Below, in pieces: positions 6,720 to 14,076 of a DNA stretch of 25,501 nt. The position numbers were made by a program, and so were the translations under genes. The notes under the pieces are model-generated. The model saw only the letters and a program-made list of their open reading frames with translations, did not search any database and was not told the origin of the DNA. Location of the stretch: NCBI GenBank assembly GCA_030039095.1, contig JASHQP010000095.1:1-25501 (forward strand). Reading direction: 5' to 3'. This DNA comes from Streptosporangiaceae bacterium (lineage in GTDB: Bacteria; Actinomycetota; Actinomycetes; Streptosporangiales; Streptosporangiaceae). Within the stretch, counting starts at the first letter, position 1, and each line of letters starts with the position of its first letter.

Positions 6720-9086
6720 TCAGTCCTGTTCCGCGGCCCGTACCACACCGGTGAGCAGCGCGGCCTGCTCCTGCTCGCCGTAGCCGAGCTCGGCGAGGAT
6801 CTCCGCGCTGTGCTGCCCGAGAAGGGGACTCGTCCCCTTGTTCAGCCCAGGGGTGTCCGAGAGCCGGACGACGAGGCCCACCTCGCGGATCCAGCCGTGC
6901 TCGGCGTGGTGGTGCTCGAACACGCGCTGGTCGTCGAGCGCCCACTCCTCCCAGAGCAGCTCGGGCATCAGCGGGTCGCCGGCCGGGGTCTCGGCCGGCA
7001 CCCGGTGCTCGTCGAGCACGGCCTGCGCGTTCTCGGTGGACAGCTGAGAGAACCGGCCAGCGAGAAGGTCGGCCAGCTCGCCCGCGTTCGCGTCCCGGGC
7101 CGCCTGGCTGGCGAAGCGGGCGTCGTCCGCTGCCTCCGGCAGGCCGAGCGCAGCGCAGAGCCGGCCGAAGGCCCGGTCGCCGAAGCACGCCAGGCAGATC
7201 CAGCCGTCGCTGGTCCGGTACAGGCGGTACAGGGGCGACCAGCCGGTCTGGTCGGCGTCGAGCTCGTGCGCCGGCAGCGGCCGGCGCTCGGCGTCGGTCG
7301 CGTGCTCACCGACCACGAACAGGCTGGAGTGCAGCTGCGGGTTTTCCAGATACTGCCCGCGGCCGGTGCGGGTCCGGTGCGCCAGCGCCATGAGCACGGC
7401 CACGGCGCCGGCCATGCCGTTGTAGAGGTCCTCGTTGCCGAGCACCCGCCGCACCGGCGGGTTGCCGGCCCCGGCCCCCTCGTAGAGCAGGCCCGCGTAG
7501 CCGGAGACGAGCGGCGCGAAGCTCTTCAGCTTCTCCATCGGGCCGGCCGAGCCGAAGCCGGGCAGGAACGCGTAGATCAGGTCCGGCTTGATCTCGCGCA
7601 GCTGCTCGTAGCCCAGGCCGATCTTCTCGGCCTTGCCGGGCCGGAAGTTGTGCATCACGACGTCGGCGCCCGCGACAAGCCTGCGCGCGACCTCCTGGCC
7701 CTCCGGCGTGCGCATGTCGAGGGCGATCGTCCGCTTCCCGCGCTGCGCCCCCTCGAAGAGGTCGGGCAGCGGCCGCATGTGGTCGCCGCGCACCGGCTCG
7801 ACCTTGATCACGTCCGCGCCGAGGTCGCTGAGCAGGCGCGCGCCGTACGCGGTGGCGAAGAACGCGCTGAAGTCGATCACACGCAGGCCCGCCAGCGGTC
7901 CTTGCATGCCCGCCAGCGGCTCGTCGGTCAGCGCCGCGTCGGCGATCGCCGAGGCCGGCGTCTCCCCCGCGGCCACGGCGGCGGTGTGCTGCCCGAGGAC
8001 GGGGGCGGGCGGCGGGACGGCGGCCGGGCTGTCGGCGAACCGGATCACGGGGCCAACCTGGCGCATGTGCCCGTGCACCGGGTCGTCGACGTCGATGACC
8101 AGGTCGGCGTAGGCGACCTGCGGCTCCTCGATCGTCTCCGAGGCGGGCAGCACCGGCAGCGCCGCGACGTCGGCCTCATGGAAGAGCTTGATCCACTCCG
8201 CCCGCGGCCGGGCCTTGAACGCGTCCGGCACGAGGTGACGGGCGATGTGGTACTCCTCCTCGTTGAGCGGCACCCGCATCTCGACGCCCTCGATCGCCCG
8301 GATCTTGCCGCCGACGCCGAGTATGTCCGTGAGCCGCTTGAACCCGCCGTCGCCGCCGGTGTGCACCATCAGGTACTTGCCGTCCTGGCAGATGAACAGG
8401 TCCGTGATCAGCCGGTTGTGCCCGAACCCGGTCTCGGTGCCGCTCCTGGCCAGGTAGGACAGGTCGCGCTCGTTCCACCACCAGTTCATCCCCATCACCG
8501 CGAGCATGCCGTCCAGCAGCGACGCGTCGACCTGCTGGCCCCGGCCGGTGTGGTGGCGGGCCCGCAGCGCGGCGAGGATCCCGATCGTGGCCAGGAAGCC
8601 GGTGCAGTACGCGATCGTCGGGTGGCCGAGGAAGATCGGGCCCTTGCGATGGCCGGCCTGCTCGGCCTGCAGTCCGCACCGCGCCGCGACCAGCGCGTCG
8701 TAGCCGGGCCGGTCGCGCCACGGCCCGCCCCGCCCGTAGCCGGTGAACGTCGCCTGGATCAGCCGCGGGTAACGGGCGCGCAGGTCGTCATAGCCGAGGC
8801 CGAGGCCGGCCGCGCGTCCGGGGCCGAACGACTCCAGCCAGACGTCGGCCGCGGCCAGCAGGGAGTGCGCGGTCTGCAGCCCCTCGGGTGTCGCCAGGTC
8901 CGCCTCGACGCTCCACTTGCCGCGGTCGAGCACGCTGCGCAGGATGTCGTGGCCGTTCGGCCCGCCACCCGGCCGCTCGAGCTTGATCACGGTGGCGCCG
9001 TAGTCGGCGAGCAGGTGGCTGGCGATGCCGGCCGGCATTCCCCAGGTCGCGTCCACGACGACGAGTCCTTCGAGCGGTCCTGCCAT
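6720..9086 (-). CDS. Tandem double-domain CaiB/BaiF family CoA-transferase
   Basis: The 788-residue protein consists of two fused family III CoA-transferase domains, about residues 1-385 and 394-788. Each begins with the family start ([38 protein letters not shown]), then [13 protein letters not shown] or [13 protein letters not shown], and TGRGQ in mid-domain. The Asp that carries the acyl group in formyl-CoA transferase (D-x3-G context) is present in domain 2 (NEDLYNG, D553) but is Ala in domain 1 (IAYCTG, A159), so only the second half seems fully equipped. It would move CoA between carboxylic acids or epimerise an acyl-CoA. The start at 9086 follows GGAAGGA by seven bases; a 16-residue upstream extension in frame has no such site. 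Island motif B lies 39 bp upstream. Confidence 0.9.
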   Translation of the reverse strand: MAGPLEGLVVVDATWGMPAGIASHLLADYGATVIKLERPGGGPNGHDILRSVLDRGKWSVEADLATPEGLQTAHSLLAAADVWLESFGPGRAAGLGLGYDDLRARYPRLIQATFTGYGRGGPWRDRPGYDALVAARCGLQAEQAGHRKGPIFLGHPTIAYCTGFLATIGILAALRARHHTGRGQQVDASLLDGMLAVMGMNWWWNERDLSYLARSGTETGFGHNRLITDLFICQDGKYLMVHTGGDGGFKRLTDILGVGGKIRAIEGVEMRVPLNEEEYHIARHLVPDAFKARPRAEWIKLFHEADVAALPVLPASETIEEPQVAYADLVIDVDDPVHGHMRQVGPVIRFADSPAAVPPPAPVLGQHTAAVAAGETPASAIADAALTDEPLAGMQGPLAGLRVIDFSAFFATAYGARLLSDLGADVIKVEPVRGDHMRPLPDLFEGAQRGKRTIALDMRTPEGQEVARRLVAGADVVMHNFRPGKAEKIGLGYEQLREIKPDLIYAFLPGFGSAGPMEKLKSFAPLVSGYAGLLYEGAGAGNPPVRRVLGNEDLYNGMAGAVAVLMALAHRTRTGRGQYLENPQLHSSLFVVGEHATDAERRPLPAHELDADQTGWSPLYRLYRTSDGWICLACFGDRAFGRLCAALGLPEAADDARFASQAARDANAGELADLLAGRFSQLSTENAQAVLDEHRVPAETPAGDPLMPELLWEEWALDDQRVFEHHHAEHGWIREVGLVVRLSDTPGLNKGTSPLLGQHSAEILAELGYGEQEQAALLTGVVRAAEQD

Positions 9087-9112
9087 GCGCGGGTCCTTCC
9101 GAGGGTCCAGCA

Positions 9113-9140
9113 AGATGCATGGTAATGATAGCAATGGTAT
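9113..9140 (-). promoter_or_regulatory. Island motif, site B (upstream of CaiB gene)
   Basis: The plus strand reads GCATGGTA-ATGATA-GCAATGG with the core at 9125-9130; the minus strand gives TATCATTACCATG, close to site C (TATCATTAGCATG). ATGGTA is repeated on both sides of the core. It lies 39 bp before the CaiB start, within the 115-bp gap after the luciferase-like gene. Confidence 0.5.
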
Positions 9141-9201
9141 AGGCGGCGGCCTAGACCGCGGAGGGGCCCAACTGGATGAATACGGAAGTCTGGCGCGCCG
9201 G

Positions 9202-10209
9202 TCAGGCGGGCAGCGGGTCGCGATAGCCCGCGACGACGAGACGCGGCAGCACCGCCGCCGCGAACAGCTCGAGGCTGGCCCAGCCGATCTCCGGCGGCAT
9301 GCCGCCCATCAGCGGCTGGAACATCAGATCGCTGTGGTGGCCGAGCCTCTCGACGAGCGCCACGCACTCGTCCGGGGTGACGACCTCGAAGACCGGGCTG
9401 GCCTTCAGGTCCTCGACGCCGCGGGCCGGGATGTACTGCGTGCTGCCGACGCCGCGCTCCCTGGCCCACTGCGCGTTGGAGTTCGAGGTGTAAAGGACGT
9501 ACGGGGCCACGGTGTCCCAGGCCCGCTCCGGGTCCTCGGTCACGAACAGGAACATGGGACCGAGCGCCGGCGGCGGGGAGTTCGGCGGCAGGCCCATCTG
9601 GCGCCGCGTCTCCTGGTAGATGTCGTAGAGGCCGGGGATGCCCGCCGGGAGGTAGTTGTCCCCGTACCGGGCGGCCCGCCGGGCCGAGGCCTCGCTGGAG
9701 CCGCCGATGTAGATCGGCGGGCGCGGCTTCTGCACCGGGGTCGGCCGGACCATCACGGTCGTGCCGTGGTAGTCGAACGGTTCCCCGGTCCACGCCCGCT
9801 CCAGGATCCCGAGCGTCTCCTCGAGGATCGCGACGCGCTTGGACTTCTGGACGCCGAACATCTCGTACTCGTGCGGCCGGTACCCGAGCCCGACCGTCAG
9901 GTCGAGCCGGCCGTGGCTGAGGATGTCCAGCGTGGCCAGGTCCTCGGCGAGCCGCAGCGGGTTGTGCATCACCGGCAGCAGGGCCGACAGGTGGATGCGC
10001 ATCTGGGATGTCCGCCCGGCGATCGCGGCGGCCTGCACGATCGGTGACGCGCAGTAGCCGTCGTCGGCGCCGTGGTGCTCGGCCAGGTAGACGGTGTCGA
10101 AGCCCAGCTTGTCGGCCCACTCGCACTGGTCGAGGGATGCCGCGTACAGGACCTCGGCGGGTGCGCCGATGGCCGGTGCCCGCATGTCATATCGCAGCGA
10201 CAGGCGCAT
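9202..10209 (-). CDS. Luciferase-like monooxygenase (LLM class, flavin or F420 dependent)
   Basis: The 335-residue TIM-barrel protein has typical LLM blocks: WADKLGFDTVYLAEHHG near the N-terminus, RIHLSALLPVMHNPLRLAED, LDILSHGRLDLTVGLGY, and PPIYIGGSSEASARRAARYG. Members use FMNH2 or reduced coenzyme F420 for monooxygenation or hydride transfer, and actinobacterial ones are often found in catabolic clusters for steroids and branched acids. Cofactor and substrate cannot be decided here. ATG 10209 was chosen as start because GGAGG lies nine bases upstream and the protein then begins MRLSLRYDMRAPA as family members do. It follows the desulforedoxin-like ORF by 17 bp and is probably in the same transcript as the thiolase/DUF35 genes. 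Confidence 0.9.
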   Translation of the reverse strand: MRLSLRYDMRAPAIGAPAEVLYAASLDQCEWADKLGFDTVYLAEHHGADDGYCASPIVQAAAIAGRTSQMRIHLSALLPVMHNPLRLAEDLATLDILSHGRLDLTVGLGYRPHEYEMFGVQKSKRVAILEETLGILERAWTGEPFDYHGTTVMVRPTPVQKPRPPIYIGGSSEASARRAARYGDNYLPAGIPGLYDIYQETRRQMGLPPNSPPPALGPMFLFVTEDPERAWDTVAPYVLYTSNSNAQWARERGVGSTQYIPARGVEDLKASPVFEVVTPDECVALVERLGHHSDLMFQPLMGGMPPEIGWASLELFAAAVLPRLVVAGYRDPLPA

Positions 10210-10226
10210 TCCGCTGTTCCTCCGGA

Positions 10227-10376
10227 TCAGTCCGACGACGGGAGGGGCTTGCCGGACTCGAGCTCCATCGGCTGGCCGTGGCAGGTGAACCGGCCTTCGC
10301 CGCGCTTCACGCAGATCACCTGCGTGCCGCACTCCTGGCAGCGGTACCGCTTGCCCACCTGGTTCGAATCAGCCAC
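10227..10376 (-). CDS. Desulforedoxin-like mini-protein, Cys3-His variant
   Basis: A 49-residue ORF with the compact desulforedoxin pattern YRCQEC-GTQVICVKRGEGRFT-CHGQPM. The Cys-x2-Cys pair and the 15-residue spacing to the second pair are exactly those of desulforedoxin and the desulfoferrodoxin N-domain, but the last Cys is His (C-H instead of C-C), and there is one extra Cys in the loop. It would bind one Fe or Zn per chain. The GTG at 10376 follows GGAGG by only four bases; an in-frame ATG at 10388 is an alternative start. It lies directly after a sister ORF with the standard ligand set, so the pair may be an electron-transfer or metal-chaperone duo for the neighbouring oxidoreductase. 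Function is inferred. Confidence 0.7.
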   Translation of the reverse strand: MADSNQVGKRYRCQECGTQVICVKRGEGRFTCHGQPMELESGKPLPSSD

Positions 10377-10406
10377 CTGGCCTCCCATCCTCACGCGCGC
10401 CGCTCC

Positions 10407-10586
10407 TCACGCGCGCCGCGACCCGTCGAAGGTGACGGTCAGCGGGGCGCCGCAGCACGTCAGGTCCGCGGCACCGGGCTGCAGGACGATCGCCTCGGCG
10501 CCGCAGGTCCCGCAGCGCAGCCGCGTTCCCGGGGCCACGGTCTCCTGGGGCGTGTCGGGCGCGCCGGGCGTGTCTGGGTGTGTCAT
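10407..10586 (-). CDS. Desulforedoxin-like mini-protein, Cys4 type
   Basis: A 59-residue ORF whose ATG overlaps the stop of the DUF35 gene (ATGA). After an acidic/Pro-rich leader of 23 residues it reads LRCGTC-GAEAIVLQPGAADLT-CCGAPL. The two Cys pairs and the 15-residue spacing match desulforedoxin exactly, so a rubredoxin-type Fe(Cys)4 or Zn(Cys)4 site is expected. Such tiny proteins are usually missed or labelled hypothetical. Its position between the DUF35 protein and a luciferase-like oxidoreductase suggests a redox or structural role in the same step; this is inference. Confidence 0.75.
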   Translation of the reverse strand: MTHPDTPGAPDTPQETVAPGTRLRCGTCGAEAIVLQPGAADLTCCGAPLTVTFDGSRRA

Positions 10587-11014
10587 GACGTCCTCTCCAG
10601 CGCGAACGTCGGCAGCGTGTGCGTGGCGAAGCGGGTCGGCGACAGCCGGACCCGGGCGCCGATGGCGGGCGCGTCGCTGCCGTCGCCGACCAGGACCGAG
10701 ACCAGGCGCGGGCCCGGCGCCCCGTCCAGGTCGACGAGCACCACCGTGTACGGGGGCTCGCCGCCGGACGGGAGGAACGCCCGCTCCACGCGGGTGAAGC
10801 TGAAGATCGTCCCGGTGCCGGGCAGCTCGCGCCACTCCAGCGGGCCGGGGTGCCCGCACCGCCGGCCGGCCAGCGGGTACCACTGGAAGACGCCGCAGTC
10901 CGGGCAGGCCGGCAGCGCCACCTTCCCCGCCTCGGCCGCCTGCCAGAACGGGGAGTACAGCGGATCGTCGAGCTGCGGAGCGAACTCCGGCACGTGGCCG
11001 GTGACAGCGGGCAC
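10583..11014 (-). CDS. DUF35 / Zn-ribbon OB-fold protein, partner of thiolase-like enzyme
   Basis: The 143-residue protein has the DUF35 layout: a helix for partner contact (DPLYSPFWQAAEAGKV), a rubredoxin-like Zn ribbon (LPACPDCGVFQWYP, then RRCGHPG, where the fourth ligand may be His), and an OB fold (GTGTIFSFTRVERAF, YTVVLVDLDG, GARVRLSPTRF). In steroid side-chain degradation the DUF35 domain of ChsH2 is needed by the aldolase Ltp2; acyl-CoA binding by the OB fold is usual. The GTG start at 11014 is two bases beyond the thiolase-like stop, with AAGGA nine bases upstream, so the two are surely co-expressed and probably form one complex. Confidence 0.9.
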   Translation of the reverse strand: MPAVTGHVPEFAPQLDDPLYSPFWQAAEAGKVALPACPDCGVFQWYPLAGRRCGHPGPLEWRELPGTGTIFSFTRVERAFLPSGGEPPYTVVLVDLDGAPGPRLVSVLVGDGSDAPAIGARVRLSPTRFATHTLPTFALERTS

Positions 11015-11016
11015 GG

Positions 11017-12162
11017 TCAGCGGTCCTTCGTGATGACGAGACTGGCGTGGTCGTTGCCGCCGAGCGCCGAGACGAGCGCGACCTCGGCGCCGCGGACCTG
11101 CGCTTCGCCGCGGGTGCCGCGGATCTGCTTGACCGCCTCGGCGATGTGCACGACGCCGGGCAGGTACGCGTACGACAGGTGACCGCCGTGGGTGTTGACC
11201 GGCAGGCTGCCGCCCGGCGAGATGTGACCGTCGTTGGCGAACGCGAACCCCTCGCCGCGCGGGCACAGCCCGAGGTCCTCCAGCTGCAGCACGAGGCTAG
11301 TGCTGAAGCAGTCGTAGACCAGCGCGACGTCGATGTCGCCCGGGCCGATCCCGGCGGACGCGTAGGCGCGCGGTCCCGACATCCGGGAGCCGAGCTCGAG
11401 GAAGTCGGCCTTCTGCGTGAAGATGTCGTGCATCGTGACGTCCATCGACGCCAGCCCGTAGCCGCTCAGCACCGCCGGCGGGTTCGGCAGGTCGCGGGCG
11501 CGCTCGACGCTGGTGAGCACGCACGCGGCGGCGCCGTCGGTCAGCAGGCAGCAGTCGGCCTTGCGCAGCGGGCTGGAGATCATCGGGCTCGCGAGGTAGT
11601 CGGACAGGCTCAGCGGCCTGGTCTCCTGCGCGCCGGGGGTCAGCCGTGCCCACTGGCGCGCGGCCATCGACACCCCGGCCAGCTCGTCCGGCTTGACGTT
11701 GTAGTCGTGGCAGTAGCGCTGCTGCCACGCGGCGAAGTAAACCGGCTGCCCGTAGAAGCCGAACGGCATCTCGTAGCTCGCCTTGACCGGGTCCTTGGCG
11801 TGGAACGTGTACGGGCCGCCCGGACGCGACGACCCGTAGCCGAGGTACACGACCACGTAGTCGGCGAGCCCCGCGTCGAGGGCCAGCTTGGCGGTCACGG
11901 CCGCCGAGAGCGCTCCCGCCCCCGGCACGTAGCCGGCCATCCCGGTGAACCGGCGCTGCATGCCGACCGCCGCGGCGATGTCATCGGCGGCGGGCTCGGC
12001 GATCACGGGCACGATCCCGTCGACCTGGCCGGGTGTCAGCCCGGCGTCGGCGATGGCGGCCCGGACCGCCTGCACGGCCAGCTCCCCGACCGAGCTCTCC
12101 GACCTGCGGACGAACTTCGTCTCCCCGATACCGACAATGGCGACGGAAGCTCCAGCGGTCAT
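11017..12162 (-). CDS. Thiolase-fold protein, Ltp2-like (probable retro-aldolase)
   Basis: The 381-residue protein begins with the SCP-x/thiolase start VAIVGIGETKF. The region that carries the nucleophilic Cys in real thiolases reads VPGAGALSAAVTAKLAL, without Cys. Instead it has Tyr 283 in YDCFS and Tyr 333 in HLSYAYL, spaced 50 apart as the two catalytic tyrosines of Ltp2-type aldolases are, as I recall that literature (Y294/Y344). This favours retro-aldol cleavage of a beta-hydroxyacyl-CoA with a branched or tertiary carbon, releasing propionyl-CoA or acetyl-CoA, rather than thiolysis. The DUF35 partner follows at once. ATG 12162 was chosen by homology; in-frame ATGs at 12174 and 12198 would place island motif C inside the gene. 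Confidence 0.88.
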   Translation of the reverse strand: MTAGASVAIVGIGETKFVRRSESSVGELAVQAVRAAIADAGLTPGQVDGIVPVIAEPAADDIAAAVGMQRRFTGMAGYVPGAGALSAAVTAKLALDAGLADYVVVYLGYGSSRPGGPYTFHAKDPVKASYEMPFGFYGQPVYFAAWQQRYCHDYNVKPDELAGVSMAARQWARLTPGAQETRPLSLSDYLASPMISSPLRKADCCLLTDGAAACVLTSVERARDLPNPPAVLSGYGLASMDVTMHDIFTQKADFLELGSRMSGPRAYASAGIGPGDIDVALVYDCFSTSLVLQLEDLGLCPRGEGFAFANDGHISPGGSLPVNTHGGHLSYAYLPGVVHIAEAVKQIRGTRGEAQVRGAEVALVSALGGNDHASLVITKDR

Positions 12163-12192
12163 ATAACCCACCATATCATTAGCATGGATTAT
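12163..12192 (+). promoter_or_regulatory. Island motif, site C (upstream of thiolase-like gene)
   Basis: ACCA-TATCAT-TAGCATGG with the core at 12174-12179, immediately before the chosen start of the thiolase-like gene. The 3' half TATCATTAGCATG differs from site B (TATCATTACCATG) at one base. Here the motif points away from the gene, as at site D. Confidence 0.45.
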
Positions 12193-12276
12193 GGCCAAGA
12201 GTCCGTCACGGCCGGGTAAGGCAGTTCCAGCACAGCCGACCGCCGGAACAGGGCTGTCTGAGGCCAGCGGGCTGGG

Positions 12277-13113
12277 TCAGAGCCACTCGATGACGTGGTC
12301 GAGGCGCTGCTTCGCACGCTCCTCGCAGTATTCCTGGAGGTCCTGGGCGTGCTCCTGGGAGAGCCGGCGGGCCTCGCCGCGGTGGCCCGCGGATATCGCC
12401 TTCGCGATCGCCCGGTGGGCTTCGAAGAACTCCGGCTGCCGCGGCGTCAGGTCGATGGTGCTGAGCACCTGATTGGTGAAGATCGCCTCGAGCGCGTTGA
12501 CGAACGTGCTGAGCACGGGATTGTCGCTGAGCTTCGCCACCACCGCGTGGAAGGTGGGCCCGGTGCGGAACACACCCTGCGGCTCGTCCCGGACGGCCTC
12601 GATCACGTCGATCGCGTCATACAGTTCCTGGGCCGCCGCCTTGTGATCGGGACGGCTGGCCGCCATCTCGGCCAGCCACGGCTGGACGACGGTGATCGCC
12701 TGCACCAGCTCGCGATAGGTGGCGCCGGCCAGCCGGAAGAACAGCGTCGCGGTGCCGCCGAGGTCACTGGCGTCGACGGCTGAGAGCATGGTCCCGCCGC
12801 CCGGGCCCGGGCGCAGCACGACCAGGCCCTGCGCCTCGAGCAGCCGCAGCGCCTCGCGGAGCGTCGCCCGCCCGACCCCGTACTGGGCGAGCATCACGCT
12901 CTCCGGGGCGAGCAGCTCGCCGGGGGCGAGCCGGCGCCGCAGCACGTCCTCGACGATCTGCCGGGCGACGATCTCGGACCGCTTGAGCGATCGCGGCAAG
13001 GTGTTGATCGCGGGCCGTATCCACGTCGCGGTGAAGTGCTCCGGCGAGGCGGCCGGAATCGACCCGTTGAACACCTCACTGCGCGGCTCCGGCGCTGAAC
13101 CGCGAGTGGCCAC
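12277..13113 (-). CDS. GntR/FadR-family transcriptional regulator (FCD domain)
   Basis: The 278-residue regulator has an N-terminal tail of about 45 residues, then a winged helix-turn-helix (about 46-115: VARQIVEDVLRRRLAPGELL, YGVGRATLREALRLLEAQGL, GPGGGTML), then an all-helical FCD ligand domain with FHAVVAKLSDNP and HRAIAKAISAGHRGEAR supplying the His residues that usually hold a metal next to the effector. FadR-type proteins sense acyl-CoAs or small carboxylates. GTG 13113 was chosen because GGGGAG lies six bases upstream. Located in mid-island between the SDR and the thiolase-like gene, it is the natural candidate for controlling the island and for reading its shared motif, but nothing here proves that. 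Confidence 0.92.
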   Translation of the reverse strand: MATRGSAPEPRSEVFNGSIPAASPEHFTATWIRPAINTLPRSLKRSEIVARQIVEDVLRRRLAPGELLAPESVMLAQYGVGRATLREALRLLEAQGLVVLRPGPGGGTMLSAVDASDLGGTATLFFRLAGATYRELVQAITVVQPWLAEMAASRPDHKAAAQELYDAIDVIEAVRDEPQGVFRTGPTFHAVVAKLSDNPVLSTFVNALEAIFTNQVLSTIDLTPRQPEFFEAHRAIAKAISAGHRGEARRLSQEHAQDLQEYCEERAKQRLDHVIEWL

Positions 13114-13159
13114 CTCATTCTCCCCTCGGGAAGGGCCGCCGGCATTGCCGATGGCACGA

Positions 13160-13177
13160 GCATTGTCGCATAATGCG
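13160..13177. promoter_or_regulatory. Palindrome upstream of the GntR-family gene
   Basis: CGCAT-A-ATGCG (13167-13177) is a perfect 11-bp palindrome, overlapping a wider inverted repeat GCATT-N7-AATGC (13160-13176), 47-64 bp before the regulator start. It is a candidate autoregulatory operator. It does not match the ATGATA motif found elsewhere in the island. Confidence 0.35.
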
Positions 13178-13203
13178 CGCCGCCAACCACGGCGCTGCGC
13201 GGG

Positions 13204-13998
13204 CTACACCGGCGGCCCGTGATCACGCCGGTGCGCGATCACCCCGTCCACCAGCGAGCCGCCGTCTATCACGATCGTATGGCCGGTGATCCACGCCGAC
13301 TGGTCGCTGGCCAGGAACACCGCGGCGCTCGCGATGTCGCCGACCGTGCCGAGGCGCTGCAGCGGCAGGCGCCTCGCGACCTCCTCCTCGCGGCCCTCCC
13401 CCTCCCACAGCGCCCGCGACATGTCGGTCTTCACCAGCCCCGGGGCGAGCGCGTTGACCCGCACGCCCGGTCCGAGCTCGCCCGCGAGCTGCCGGGTGAC
13501 CTGCAGCAGCGCCGCCTTGGTCACGTTGTAGAAGCCGATGCTGGGCTCCACCGTGTAACCCCCGACCGAGGCGACGTTGATCACGCTTCCGCCGGTGTCC
13601 CGCATGCCACACCGCCACGCGCTCTGGGTCCAGCAGAGAGGGCCGACCACGTTGACGCCCACGGTCTTCATCGCGCGCGGCACGTCGATGTCGATCATGG
13701 GCCCGAAGTAGGGGTTCGTCGCCGCGTTGTTGACGAGGATGTCGACCGACCCGAAGCGCTCGACGGTCGCCTCGGTGCACGCCCGCGCCGCGTCCGCGTC
13801 GCCCGCGTTCGCCTCGAACCACGCCACGCGGTCGCCGCCGATCTCCTCGGCCACCCTCGCCAGCGATGCGCCGCGCCGCGAGGAGATCATCACGCGCGCG
13901 CCCTCCGCCACGAACGCCTCGGCGATCGCCCGGCCGATGCCGCGCGAGGCCCCGGTGACCAAGGCCACCTTGCCCGCCAGCAGTTCCACTGCGTTCAT
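13204..13998 (-). CDS. Short-chain dehydrogenase/reductase (SDR)
   Basis: The 264-residue classical SDR has the cofactor motif TGASRGIG near residue 15, the structural NNAA motif (ILVNNAATN), the catalytic Ser in VINVASVGGY, and the YxxxK pair in FYNVTKAALL, plus PGLVKTDM. Arg at the end of the second strand (MISSRRG) suggests NADP(H) preference. It would oxidise a beta-hydroxyacyl-CoA or a ring hydroxyl in this setting. Three in-frame ATGs (14046, 14022, 13998) each have a perfect Shine-Dalgarno sequence because the start region is tandemly triplicated; 13998 gives the protein start normal for the family (MNAVELLAGKVALVTG), the others add MNGAGGAPMHGVGGAP or half of it. Confidence 0.92.
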   Translation of the reverse strand: MNAVELLAGKVALVTGASRGIGRAIAEAFVAEGARVMISSRRGASLARVAEEIGGDRVAWFEANAGDADAARACTEATVERFGSVDILVNNAATNPYFGPMIDIDVPRAMKTVGVNVVGPLCWTQSAWRCGMRDTGGSVINVASVGGYTVEPSIGFYNVTKAALLQVTRQLAGELGPGVRVNALAPGLVKTDMSRALWEGEGREEEVARRLPLQRLGTVGDIASAAVFLASDQSAWITGHTIVIDGGSLVDGVIAHRRDHGPPV

Positions 13999-14067
13999 TG
14001 GCGCACCTCCGACACCATGCATTGGCGCACCTCCGGCACCATTCATTGGCGCACCTCCGGCACGACG
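13996..14067 (-). repeat. Three tandem 24-bp repeats, each a ribosome site plus ATG
   Basis: On the minus strand the unit is GGTGCCGGAGGTGCGCCAATG plus three bases, repeated three times with two or three substitutions. Each unit holds GGAGGT, a six-base spacer and ATG. Because 24 is a multiple of three, all three starts are in frame with the SDR. Confidence 0.9.
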
Positions 14068-14076
14068 CTCATCGGG

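Noticed and set aside
6810..9125. 771-codon plus-strand frame opposite the CaiB gene
   Set aside because: The length follows from the high GC content; no family motif, and the minus strand encodes two recognisable domains.
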